A stretch of 64,000 bases of DNA from Pseudomonadota bacterium (GTDB lineage Bacteria > Pseudomonadota > Gammaproteobacteria > Steroidobacterales > Steroidobacteraceae): positions 1-64,000 of the forward strand of contig JADIYJ010000031.1 of the NCBI GenBank assembly GCA_016705325.1, read 5' to 3'. Shown one piece after another: positions 1 to 7,811 of this stretch (position 1 is its first letter; every line of letters begins with the position of its first letter). The notes under the pieces were generated by a model. That model made no database searches, was not told the DNA's origin, and saw only the letters and a list, made by a program, of their open reading frames with translations. The position numbers and the translations under genes were made by a program.

Positions 1-330
1 CCGCGCCGAAGCCGGTGCCACGCGCTGCTGAAATTGCTCTCGCAGCCATTCGGCGCGACCGAGGCACCGCGCTGGAATGCTGCTGGACTCCGCGCGCAGT
101 CCGTCATTCCGTTTGTGGGCGAACAACCATGGTCGAGACCAAGGACGTGCTCAAGCAACGCGGGTACTGGTGGGACGCCGGCCGCCGCGCTGCTGGTTCG
201 TCGAGTGCGGTCGCGGGAGGCCGTGCAGGAAGAACTGGCGTGGTTGCGCGATAGCGTCTATGGCGGCAAGAGCGTCGGCTCGACCTCGACGAGTTCGACG
301 CCAGGACGCAGTACGCAAATAGCACCCGAA
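1..330 (+). pseudogene. Decayed C-terminal end of a DEDD-type 3'-5' exonuclease (DNA polymerase III epsilon-like)
   Basis: No single frame is open, but pieces of a known exonuclease C-terminus appear in order across the three forward frames: LLKLLSQPF (about 43-69), SARSPSFRLWA, ETKDVLKQRGYWWDAG, RCWFVE, REAVQEELAWLRDSVYGG and RLDLDEFDARTQYA. Family members end with this arrangement: a KxLLKxRGYRW segment, a tryptophan-rich turn, then ELAWLRxxIYGG. At least four frame changes are needed, so the gene is dead. The catalytic exonuclease domain would lie to the left of the window. Identification rests on remembered family motifs, not a search. Confidence 0.6.
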
Positions 331-404
331 GGAAAACGCGCGGGATTGCCGGACGAAGTGACCCAGGTTCATCCTTGCCCGGCCAGTCACGCGGAATCCT
401 CGAC

Positions 405-616
405 ATGACAGTGAGAGACGGCAACGGCAACGCGCTAGCGAGGGAGATTCGGTACAGGTCATCAAGGACCTGAAGGTGAAAGGATCGTCGGAGACGCTGG
501 AAGCGCGGCACGGTGTTGAAGAACATTCGCCTCACCGACGACGCGGAAGCGATCGAGTGCCGGGCAGGGGCCGCAACACCGTCGTCCTCAAGACCTAACT
601 TCCTGAAAAAGCATAG
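405..616 (+). pseudogene. Decayed PhnA/YjdM-family gene
   Basis: The start reads MTVRDGNGNALA. After frame changes it continues VIKDLKVKGSSETL, then LKNIRLTDDAEAIECR, then NTVVLKT and a final FLKKA-like end. This matches the small PhnA/YjdM zinc-ribbon-type protein, whose C-terminal half has the conserved DxxGNxLxDGDxVxxIKDLKVKGSS and KNIRL blocks. Only that half is recognisable. At least three indels separate the pieces. It lies between an exonuclease remnant and an amidohydrolase remnant, in a stretch where every gene is broken. The protein's function is not well established even when intact. Confidence 0.65.
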
Positions 617-647
617 GTACGGCTGGCTGCCTTTCAGCCAGGACTTC

Positions 648-2361
648 ATGAACACGCGGCAGTCAGAAATCGCCGCCATGACACTGTGGCTGGCCACGGG
701 CATCGCCCGTGCAGCGGAACCAGCGGCTGACCTGGTCGTGGTCGGTGCGGCGATCGCGACGCTGGATCCAGCCCGTCCGGAGGCCACGGCACTAGCCGTG
801 GCGGCGACCACATCGTGGCCGTCGGCGGCGATGCCAAGATTACTGGGTTAGTTGGACCCGCCACGCGCCTCGAGGCCGGCGGGCGCCGCGTCGTGCCGGG
901 GGTTCATCAGAGAAAGCCACGGGCGCTTCATGTCCCTCAGTGGGTCGCTCGGCACGCTCGACTTGCGCAGTGCGCAGCGGTGGGAGGACATCGTCCGGCG
1001 CAGGTCAAGGCGGCGGCCACCGCTGCGCCGGGTACCTGGATCGTCGGCCGTGGCTGGCACCGGGAGAAATGGCGCGGGTTGCCCAGCCGATGACGGTGGG
1101 GCGTGCCGACCAACGCGGCGGTGAACGCAATGGCGCCGCAATCCGTGGCCCTCGAGCACGCGAGCGGTCACGGCGTGATCGTGAACGCGGCGGGCTGGCG
1201 CTGGCCCGGCATCGACTAAGGCGACCGATCCCACCGGTGGACGGGTCGTGCGCGACACGAACGGCACGCCGACCGGTTAGCTGGTCGATACGGACCGCCG
1301 ACCCAGTGTACGCGGCACAGCAACGCGCGCTGGCCGCGCTGCCCGTTGCGAACGGCGTCAGTTGCGGGTCGAGCAGGTTCGCCGGGCCGGGCAGGAAGCG
1401 CTGAGCAAGGGCGTCACCACGTTCCACGATGCAGGTGCGTCGTTCGCGACGATCAGTCTATCGCGAGGCTGGCGGAGGCCGGCGAGTTGCCGGTCCGGCT
1501 TTGCGCGATGGTGGGTGGCGGAAGCAACAGGCGCCTGGCGCACGAACTGCCCGCGATACCGGCCTGGTCGGCATGCGAATCACTTTCTGACCAACGTGCG
1601 ATCAGAAAGCGCATGGTGGACGGCGCGGCCGCTCACCAGCGCCTGGCTGCTTTAGAACCGTACCGCGGACGCCCGACAGCACCGGGGCTCGTGGTCGACA
1701 GCCTGGGGAGACGATCAGGCGCACCGCGGAACTCGCGCTCGCCAATGGGTACCAGCTGAACACCCGCGCGATAGGCGACCCGCGCCATCACGGGATCCTG
1801 GATCTGTACGAACGCGTGCAACGCGGACGACAACCGTGCGCTGCGCTGGCGCATCGAGCACGCGCAGCGTCTGCCACCACGACGGACGTGCCCTTCGCCA
1901 GGCTCAGCGTATTGCGTCCATGCAAGGGGTCCACGCGAGCTCGGACGGACCGTAGGTGCCAAGCCTCAGCAAACACGCGCCGGCAGGCGAGCATGCCGAC
2001 TGTGGCGCTCAACGATCGTTCCGGCGCGCTGGTGAGCAACGGCACCGGACGATGCCGGTCGAAGGCATCGACCCGCTGGCGAGCTTCCGCCGCCTCGGTC
2101 ACGCGCGAAATAGTAAATAGCCAGCGCTTTCACCCCGAAACGGAACATGTCGCGCCAGGAAGCGCTCGCCAGCTACACCTGGAACAACGCCTACGCCGGC
2201 TTCGAGGAGGACCTCAAGGGCCGGCCTCGCGCCGACCAAGCTGGCCGGTTTCGCTCGATCGCGACATCCTGCGCGTGCCGGGCGCCGAGCTTGCCTCGGC
2301 GCGTCGCTGCACGATACTGGCCGGGCGCGTCGTTTACAGCCGCGCGCCCCAGGCGCCCTGA
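648..2361 (+). pseudogene. Decayed secreted amidohydrolase of the YtcJ type
   Basis: The start at 648 gives a signal-peptide-like N-terminus ending ARAAEPAADLVVVGAAIATL, then DPARPEATALAVA, the usual opening of YtcJ-like metal-dependent amidohydrolases. Later fragments in shifting frames include GRRVVPGF-like sequence near 885, APGTWIVGRGWHREKW near 1030-1075, KGVTTFHDAG near 1410 and YRGRP near 1664. The C-terminal block MSRQEALASYTWNNAYAGF (2147-2203) ends LAPTKLAGF then ILRVPGAELAS and GRVVYSRAP before a stop at 2361. Expected length is about 550-570 residues, matching the span. Numerous indels and stops show that the gene is inactive. The order of the fragments makes the family call fairly safe. 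Confidence 0.75.
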
Positions 2362-2890
2362 GCCCGCAGCGGGCGCGGTCAGTCGCGGCGCGGTTGCTGA
2401 TCGAGTTCAGTGCGACACCGGTGGCGGCGATCGCGCAGGTGCAAGCGGCGCAGGATGGCGTGCCACTGAATGTGTAGCGATCCAGCAGTCGTACCTCGAC
2501 AGGCGTCGAACGCAGAGCGGTCGCTGGAACGCCCGCGACCAATCGCGGACCCGCAGGTTAGTTCCGGCGCTGGCGAGTCTTCGACGACTGAGGCGCGTCG
2601 GCCGACCACCGGCGAGCGTTAGCCGGGGTTGGGTCGAGGACGGGGCGCTCGCGAAGTGGAGTCTGCACACGGCGGCGACTGCGACGAGTCTTGTTGATGC
2701 GATCGAGGTGGCGGCGAATCGACGGGGATTCGGATTCGACGACGTCGATTGCGCAGAGACGATCATACAGGGCCAAAGCACGGCCTTAAGCGTGCTGCCG
2801 GCCGAAGCGGTATACCGGGTCGATGTGCTCGAGCCACTGCTGGGGGTGTTTGCGAAGTTGGGAGGGTGGAGTCGAACGGTGGCGCGGTGA
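2362..2890 (+). other. Unrecognised, probably decayed coding sequence
   Basis: The stretch from about 2620 to 2890 stays open in one forward frame. It reads as protein-like sequence (ALAKWSLHTAATATSLVDAI, then AANRRGFGFDDVDCAETIIQ) ending in a stop after SRTVAR. A separate frame just after 2390 reads LIEFSATPVAAIAQVQAAQD, which resembles a signal-peptide end. I cannot assign a family. Its position directly after a chain of pseudogenes makes a remnant more likely than a live gene. Confidence 0.35.
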
Positions 2891-3947
2891 CGGTGCTGGT
2901 GGTGTTTGCTATCGACAGCAGCGGACGTTCGCGAATGCGTAAAGCCGGCCATAACCGGCCCCATTGCGTCGCCGCCCGGCGCGGTCGGTCGTACCTGAAC
3001 AGGTTCGTTGCGCGGCGGAGCCCGGCACGCTGGTGCTTGCCCCAATAGACAATTGGCGTCTACAGCCCCAATCAACGGTGGAGGATTTGACATGCGGCGA
3101 CGCCACGTAGTCACTTGCGTGATGATAAGGCCCTACTGACCTCCTTGGGTGCTGCCAGCGCGCTGGCCGATGCCGACCGGCAATGCCGTCGAATTCGGAT
3201 TGGGGAGAGGTCGAAAGTACATCGACAATTCCGGAATGGATCCGGCGCATCAGGAACATGGACGTGGAATACCTCAGGAGCACGAACTGGATCCAGCGGA
3301 TCGGATCACACGACGTCAATACATCGGCAGCACGAACTGGGTCAAACGGATCGGACCCCCTACGACGTCGAATACATCAGCGGCACAGACTGGATCCGCC
3401 GCATCAGGAACATGGATATCGAAATTACGTCAGCAGCACGGACTGGATCAAATACATCGGAAATCGCGGGGCCGCAGCGGGCCACACGACCGCGAGAGTC
3501 AACGCCAAACAAGAACCGCACGATCATCGCTTCCCGCCGGCCGGTTCCAGTGGCTTCAACCGCTGCAGCGGGCCGGCGCCCCCCACGCACCGGGGGAAAT
3601 TTCCCGTCGGGGGGCGTTGGACAACTTATGGTGAAAAGGACACCAGCGGTGCGGCGCTCCGGTCGCCACGGGTCAGGACCCACCCGGGCTACGTCTACCT
3701 CGGGACACGGGACGGGATGGCTCGGCGAAGCCCGACGAGCCAGAAGCGGCCGGGGGGGGGCGTCCGATCAAGGAAAACAACGGTTACCCTTCCGCCTGGG
3801 CGCAAAGGGTCCTTAGGGCGCCCTACTTGACCCTAGGGGTCTGGACTCCGCTTTTGAAGCGGGAACTTCTGGGTCGGTATGCCCCGCTCTTGGTCTGCTA
3901 TTGGGCCGCCTCACGGAAGCAGCGCGAAGTTGAATCCGCGTCGCCGT
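2891..3947. other. Gene-poor stretch with degenerate repeats and a G9 run
   Basis: All six frames give only short or low-quality open stretches. The segment contains the 51-bp degenerate tandem repeat described separately and an uninterrupted run of nine G at 3752-3760. No RNA gene, recognised protein fragment or clear promoter was seen elsewhere in it. Confidence 0.5.
3201..3462 (+). repeat. Degenerate 51-bp tandem repeat encoding a 17-residue W-I-x-R-I motif
   Basis: Units start at TGG codons at 3237, 3288, 3338, 3391 and 3444, so the spacing is 51, 50, 53 and 53 bases, with a worn extra copy near 3201. Allowing for indels, each unit encodes a 17-residue pattern: W-I/V-x-R/K-I-G/R-x-x-D-V-E/Q-Y-I-x-S/G-T-N/D. 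The first two units are in one frame. Later ones are shifted by indels, which fits decay of a former repeat protein. I do not recognise the repeat family. Confidence 0.6.
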
Positions 3948-3967
3948 GGTAGTACATTCTGACTACC
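3948..3967. promoter_or_regulatory. Inverted repeat upstream of the RHH/ParE module, probable operator
   Basis: GGTAGT at 3948-3953 and ACTACC at 3962-3967 form perfect 6-bp arms around an 8-base spacer, 16 bases before the antitoxin ATG. Ribbon-helix-helix antitoxins usually bind such palindromes to repress their own operon. Operator function is inferred from position and symmetry. Confidence 0.45.
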
Positions 3968-3983
3968 TTCGCGAGGATCGGTG

Positions 3984-4274
3984 ATGTCCGCAACCAGCCT
4001 TAAGCTTCCAGACGACCTCAAGCGACGCATTGCCAGGCTTGCCGCTAGCAGCGGGCAGACGCCTCACGCGTTCATGGTCGATGCGCTGGCCCGTGAAGCG
4101 GAGCGGTCTGAGCTGCGACAGCGATTCGCAGCCGAGGCGGCCGAGTCGGAACGCGAGGCGCTCGGCAGCGGCAAGGCTCATTCTCTGGCCGCGACGTTCG
4201 AGTATTTGGCCGGGAGAGTTGCTGGCAAGAACCCACGGCGCCCGCGGGCTCGTTCGTGGCGCGCGTCGAAGTAA
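3984..4274 (+). CDS. Ribbon-helix-helix (CopG/RelB-like) antitoxin
   Basis: This 96-residue protein opens with TSLKLPDDLKRRIARLA, the short beta strand and first helix of a ribbon-helix-helix DNA-binding fold, followed by SSGQTPHAFMVDALAREAER as the second helix. The charged C-terminal half would wrap the toxin. The ATG at 3984 is preferred over the adjacent GTG at 3981 because a GAGG Shine-Dalgarno sequence (3973-3976) is better spaced for it. The gene overlaps the toxin gene by 19 bases, typical of toxin-antitoxin pairs. It should neutralise the ParE/RelE-like toxin and autorepress through the upstream palindrome. Confidence 0.85.
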   Translation: MSATSLKLPDDLKRRIARLAASSGQTPHAFMVDALAREAERSELRQRFAAEAAESEREALGSGKAHSLAATFEYLAGRVAGKNPRRPRARSWRASK

Positions 4275-4555
4275 GCACCCGGGCGCTCCGCGATCTGGAG
4301 CGCTTGTTCGATTTCGTTGCCGAATTCGATCCCGATCGGGCGCTGGCGCAGGTCTCGAGCGTACGGGCAGCTTTCGAAGTTCTGGCGGATCACCCGCTGC
4401 TCGGTCGGGTAGCGGAGGATGGTCGACGCGAGCTCGTGCTGTCTCGTGGCAAGTATGGCTACATTGCAAAGTATCGTTGGTTGCCGGCCGAGGATGTCGT
4501 GCTGATCCTGGCTGTCAGGCATCAGCGGGAAGCGGGATACACAGAAGACCAGTAG
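4256..4555 (+). CDS. RelE/ParE-superfamily toxin
   Basis: This 99-residue protein starts at GTG inside the antitoxin gene. It has the ParE-like order: an N-terminal strand and helix (VSTRALRDLERLFDFVAEFD), a central HPLLGR turn, then a strand-rich C-terminus with RELVLSRGKYGYIAKYRW and a final ILAVRHQREAGY. The H-R-x-x-x-x-Y ending is characteristic of ParE toxins, which poison DNA gyrase. RelE relatives instead cut mRNA on the ribosome. ParE is favoured by the LGR and RHQREAGY motifs, but the exact target cannot be read from sequence. Confidence 0.85.
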   Translation: MARVEVSTRALRDLERLFDFVAEFDPDRALAQVSSVRAAFEVLADHPLLGRVAEDGRRELVLSRGKYGYIAKYRWLPAEDVVLILAVRHQREAGYTEDQ

Positions 4556-4719
4556 TGACGTTGCTGCGGAGCGCCTGCCATCGAAGGGCCGCTTAGGGGT
4601 CGAGTTTGGGGAGGTCGAATGGACGGGACTCGGACGCGGCGGCTGTCCGCGCGGCCCGTGCGGTCGCGCCCATGTGTGGTTCGGCGTGGGGCCTGAAGAC
4701 GAGGCGCCCATTATCAAAG

Positions 4720-4756
4720 CCATATACATATATGGCGTAATAACCATATTCATGGT
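4720..4756. promoter_or_regulatory. Two AT-rich inverted repeats upstream of brnT, probable operator and promoter
   Basis: CCATATA (4720-4726) and TATATGG (4729-4735) form a near-continuous 16-bp palindrome. ACCAT (4743-4747) and ATGGT (4752-4756) form a second one just before the brnT start at 4768. The AT-rich patch contrasts with the GC-rich surroundings. BrnA antitoxins autorepress brnTA, so these are the likely binding sites. This is inferred from position. Confidence 0.5.
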
Positions 4757-4767
4757 AAAAGAAGCCG

Positions 4768-5054
4768 ATGGTTGCGAGCTTTGAATGGGACCCCGACAAG
4801 GACGCGGAGAACCAGCGCAAGCACGGTGTATCGTTCGCGGAAGCCCAGGCGGTCTTCCTCGATTCTGCTCGTGTTATTGCCCGGGACCTGGAGCATAGCC
4901 GCACAGAGCCGCGCTTTTATTGTTTCGGCCGTGTGGCCGACGGCGTTCTTACTGTCCGATTCACTATCGCGGAAATGTCATTCGCATCATCGGTGCCGGA
5001 TACTGGCGCAGAGGCAAGAAACACTATGAAGCACACTCGAAAGTACACAAATGA
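4768..5054 (+). pseudogene. brnT: BrnT-family toxin, frameshifted
   Basis: The N-terminus FEWDPDKDAENQRKHGVSF is the BrnT hallmark, followed by AVFLDSARVIARDLEHS and LTVRFT. At about 4963-4965 one base appears to be missing: the expected continuation YRGNVIRIIGAGYWRRGK and HYEAH lies in another frame and ends at TGA 5052-5054. As written, the frame instead runs straight into brnA and gives one 176-residue open frame. BrnT is an RNase-fold toxin that blocks translation. The break could be an inactivating mutation or a sequence error. Its true stop would overlap the brnA start, as is normal for brnTA. Confidence 0.75.
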
Positions 5055-5298
5055 GCCGCTCGGTCGCGTAGAGATGGTGGAAGACTTCCTTCCACCGCCG
5101 GATCAGCTCGTCTTGAGGGAGGACGGTGTCAAGGTCACCATCTCTCTCAGTAAGAAGAGCGTCGACTTCTTCAAGGCGCATGCCGCGCGGTCGAAGGTTC
5201 CATACCAACGGATGATCCGCACCTTGCTCGACAGTTACGCCGACAAATATTCCGAGCGCACTACGAGTTCGCGTCCCGCTGGGCGGCGGTCACCGTGA
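5026..5298 (+). CDS. brnA: BrnA-family antitoxin
   Basis: From the ATG at 5026 this is a 90-residue protein. Its C-terminal half carries VKVTISLSKKSVDFFKAHA and KVPYQRMIRTLLDSYADKY, the ribbon-helix-helix arrangement of BrnA/CopG antitoxins. It overlaps the 3' end of brnT. BrnA neutralises BrnT and represses the operon. Because of the upstream frameshift, the same frame is open back to 4768, so a fused toxin-antitoxin polypeptide would be read if translation began at brnT. The internal ATG is the expected natural start. Confidence 0.75.
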   Translation: MKHTRKYTNEPLGRVEMVEDFLPPPDQLVLREDGVKVTISLSKKSVDFFKAHAARSKVPYQRMIRTLLDSYADKYSERTTSSRPAGRRSP

Positions 5299-5380
5299 CG
5301 TGAGCGCGCGGACTACCGGTCGCCGCGCGTCAACGCAGACGTCAGCCGTGCGCTTTGCAGCGCCACGAACTTCTGCGCGG

Positions 5381-5476
5381 GGTCGTTCGCGGTCCTACAA
5401 GGTCCGCTATCGGGTGCGGAGTCTCGAGAAAGGGACGCTCGCGCTGCGGAGCACGCCTCCGAGGGGATGGTTTGCC
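5381..5476 (+). repeat. Copy 1 of a 96-97-bp interspersed direct repeat
   Basis: This segment matches 10405-10501 in the same orientation over its whole length, with roughly ten differences and one single-base indel counted by eye. The first 20 bases are identical. The flanks outside both copies do not match, so the boundaries look real. It sits between brnA and the Xre/RES module and has no convincing open frame. It could be a repetitive extragenic element or a small nonautonomous mobile element. Confidence 0.65.
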
Positions 5477-5506
5477 CGCCAGGGCAGGGGCGCGTATCCT
5501 GCACCA

Positions 5507-5532
5507 ATGGAGTATTAATGGATAAACTCCAT
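5507..5532. promoter_or_regulatory. Inverted repeat upstream of the Xre antitoxin, probable operator
   Basis: ATGGAGT (5507-5513) and ACTCCAT (5526-5532) form perfect 7-bp arms around a 12-base AT-rich spacer, about 30 bases before the antitoxin start. This is the usual place for autoregulatory binding by an Xre antitoxin. The role is inferred. Confidence 0.55.
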
Positions 5533-5563
5533 GTGAAGAGTAGGGTAGTCGTTGGAGGGCAGC

Positions 5564-5974
5564 ATGACCCAGCGAGCGGTCGAACATCCCGTGGCCGCGG
5601 CACTGCCGGCCCGGAACCTGTCCGGTCCGGCCCTGCGGGCGTTTTTCCGCATCTCCGCCGCCTGGGGGCTGAAGTCGGCCGAGGAGCGCGTACTGCTCGG
5701 CCAGCCGCCGGAGTCGACCTTCTTCAAGTGGAAGAAGGAGCAGGACGGTACTCTGTCGCGCGACGTGCTGGAGCGGATCAGCTACGTGCTCGGCATCTAC
5801 AAGGCACTGCAGATCCTGTTTCCCGATCCGGTCCGGGCCGACGCCTGGATCAAACGGGCCAACAGCGCCCCGCTGTTTGCGGGTCAGCGGGCCCTCGATC
5901 GCCTGCTGAGCGGTAACGTCAGCGACCTGTTCGTGGTGCGGCAGTACCTCGACGCGCAGCGCGGCGGCGGTTGA
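5564..5974 (+). CDS. Xre/MbcA/ParS-type antitoxin (DUF2384)
   Basis: This 136-residue protein starts at ATG 5564 behind a GGAGGG Shine-Dalgarno sequence (5554-5559). The first half is an Xre-like helix-turn-helix region (LRAFFRISAAWGLKSAEER, then LSRDVLERISYVLGIYKAL). The C-terminal part has the DUF2384 signature: a W near residue 96 in DAWIKRAN, then LFAGQRALDRLLSGN and a VRQYLDA ending. These proteins bind and block RES-domain toxins and repress their operon. The stop shares one base with the toxin start (TGATG), so the two are translationally coupled. Confidence 0.88.
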   Translation: MTQRAVEHPVAAALPARNLSGPALRAFFRISAAWGLKSAEERVLLGQPPESTFFKWKKEQDGTLSRDVLERISYVLGIYKALQILFPDPVRADAWIKRANSAPLFAGQRALDRLLSGNVSDLFVVRQYLDAQRGGG

Positions 5975-6660
5975 TGCGGCGCGGCGCGATGCCGGTCGGC
6001 GCGAGCGAGATCGATTGGCGGGCGTTCCGGATCGTGCCCAGCCGGTATCCACCGGTCGGCGCCTGGGAGCGGCTCGCGCCGCCGGGAGATTTCGAGGCGC
6101 TGGCGGAGCTCGCAGGTCTCACCAACCCGCGCCTGCGCGAAGAACTGGGCGTGCTGGGCACGGTGCCGCGCGAACGCTGGGTGAGCGGGCCCGGCACGAC
6201 CTCGATCATGGCGGCGTTCACGCACCTGAACCCGGAAGGCTCGCGGTTCTCGGACGGAACGTATGGCGTGTTCTACGCCGCGCGTGAGGTCGAGACCGCG
6301 ATCCGCGAAACCGCGTACCACCGCGAGCGGTTCCTGGCGCGCACCGAGGAGCCGCCGCAGCGGGTCCAGATGCGCTGCTATGTCACCTCGATCCAGCGCT
6401 GCTTCGACGACATCCGCGGCGGGTACCCGGCGCTGCACGACCCGAACAGCTACGCCGTGAGTCAGCGGTTTGCGCGTGACCGGCGCAGTGCAAAGTCGGA
6501 CGGCGTCGTCTACGACAGTGTCAGGAGGAGCGGCGGTCAGTGCGTTGCCGCGTTCTGGCCCGATTGCGTTGGCGCCTGCACGCAGCGCACGCACTACGAC
6601 TACCTCTGGGACGGCGCGACCATTGCACAGGTGATCGAGTTGAAGGCCGTCGATTTCTGA
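5974..6660 (+). CDS. RES-domain toxin (NAD+-depleting ADP-ribosyltransferase fold)
   Basis: At 228 residues this has the size of RES toxins. It opens with WRAFRIVPSRYPPVGAWERL, holding the conserved arginine and SRYPP motif. A central GTYGVFYAAREVETAIRET block carries the conserved tyrosine, arginine and glutamates, and FARDRRSAKSDGVVYDSVR holds the conserved serine region. RES toxins of the MbcT group degrade NAD+. ParT relatives modify phosphoribosyl pyrophosphate synthetase. The start at 5974 overlaps the antitoxin stop. The adjacent Xre/DUF2384 gene makes the module assignment firm, although the substrate is not proven. Confidence 0.88.
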   Translation: MRRGAMPVGASEIDWRAFRIVPSRYPPVGAWERLAPPGDFEALAELAGLTNPRLREELGVLGTVPRERWVSGPGTTSIMAAFTHLNPEGSRFSDGTYGVFYAAREVETAIRETAYHRERFLARTEEPPQRVQMRCYVTSIQRCFDDIRGGYPALHDPNSYAVSQRFARDRRSAKSDGVVYDSVRRSGGQCVAAFWPDCVGACTQRTHYDYLWDGATIAQVIELKAVDF

Positions 6661-6864
6661 CGGGCCGGCCACGGTAAAGCGGGCGTTGGCGAATTGGTAA
6701 TATCGGCCAGCGGCCGGTCGGATCTGGACTTCATATCGCGAAATAGCGAGCGTATCGCCGACTGTTAACGTGCGCCAATGGCAGTCGACGGCGTCGTCAA
6801 ATCAGTCGAACGCCGCTGACCCGCATTGCAGCGGGCGAGTGCTGCCTCGCGCCTCGCGCCGGGG

Positions 6865-7566
6865 CTAAAGCTGCTTCGGTCGCTTCCTGGAAGAAGTGAG
6901 TAATGCCGGCGGCTGGTCCCTCCAGCACGAAGCGCCGAGCAGGATCAACTGCAACTGCCGGACGAAGTCTTCGGTCATCTCGGCTTCCAGCAGCGGTTGT
7001 TCCGCCGGAAGATCCAGTATTTCCGGCGCCGCACCCAGCATCGCCGTGACGACCAGTCCGCAGATCATCTGCAGGCTCGAGGTCGACAGCCCCTCGTAGG
7101 CACCGAGGCGGCGGAAGTCCTGCGCCATCTCGTGGGTGAAGTGGCTCACCTCGTTGCGGATCGCAAGACGCAGGATGCGGCTGCCGCCGGCACGCTCACT
7201 GGAAATGAACAGGAACAGGAGCCGGTTCTGCTTCACGTAGTGCTGATAGACGAGCACCGAGCGGCGAACCATTTCGCTCTCTTCCTCGCCCACCTGGCGC
7301 GCCTCTCGCAGGAGCCGGCGCAGCGTGATGCCCACCTCTTCGACCAGCGCCAGGCCGAGTTCGTCGGTGTTGCGAAAGTGGCGATAGAACGCGTTCGGCA
7401 CGATTCCCGCCTCGCGCGCGATCTCGCGGATGCCGAGGCTGGTGAAGCTGCGCCCCTCGCCGATCAGGTTGAGCGCCGCTTGCAACAGGCCGTTGCGCGT
7501 CAGGTTCTTGCGCTCGCCGCGCGTCAGCGAATCCTCGCGCTTGGCGACGTGCGTTGCGGACGCCAT
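6865..7566 (-). CDS. TetR-family regulator resembling FabR
   Basis: Starting at ATG 7566, with GAGG seven bases upstream, this is a 233-residue protein. The N-terminal helix-turn-helix reads SLGIREIAREAGIVPNAFYR followed by HFRNTDELGLALVEEVG, closely resembling FabR, the repressor of unsaturated fatty acid synthesis genes (REVAREAGIAPTSFYRHF in E. coli). A helical ligand-binding domain follows. It is transcribed away from a conserved protein and an acyl-CoA dehydrogenase, so control of lipid genes is plausible. Fatty-acyl sensing is inferred from the similarity. A longer open frame extends upstream, but the ATG with the ribosome site is better. Confidence 0.8.
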   Translation of the reverse strand: MASATHVAKREDSLTRGERKNLTRNGLLQAALNLIGEGRSFTSLGIREIAREAGIVPNAFYRHFRNTDELGLALVEEVGITLRRLLREARQVGEEESEMVRRSVLVYQHYVKQNRLLFLFISSERAGGSRILRLAIRNEVSHFTHEMAQDFRRLGAYEGLSTSSLQMICGLVVTAMLGAAPEILDLPAEQPLLEAEMTEDFVRQLQLILLGASCWRDQPPALLTSSRKRPKQL

Positions 7567-7729
7567 GAGCGGTCCTCGTGTGGCGGAAGAAGCGGAACAG
7601 TGCACCGGGAGTGCCGGTGTACATGTGTATCTTACCTTATCGAGCCGATCGCAGCGCAAGCATGACATAAGGGACTGGCATACAGCAGCAGTCCTTTAAG
7701 GATAGCCGTGCTCAGCGAATTACTAATAG

Positions 7730-7758
7730 TTGACTTTTAGTGGACAAGTGTACACAAT
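7730..7758 (+). promoter_or_regulatory. Candidate promoter with an overlapping GTGTACAC palindrome
   Basis: TTGACT (7730-7735) is followed after 17 bases by CACAAT (7753-7758), a reasonable sigma-70 pair upstream of the gene at 7812. The perfect palindrome GTGTACAC (7748-7755) overlaps the -10 element. A second GTGTACAT sits near the start of the TetR gene, at about 7617-7626. FabR-type operators contain a GTACA-TGTAC core, so these are candidate binding sites for the neighbouring regulator. Confidence 0.45.
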
Positions 7759-7811
7759 GCAGTCAACCCGAATCACCGGGTCGATCGAGCGGGCGAGGAG
7801 CCCGGTTAGCA

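Noticed and set aside
3201..3462. CRISPR array
   Set aside because: The repeat is continuous with no unique spacers, varies in sequence and length, and reads as a protein repeat.
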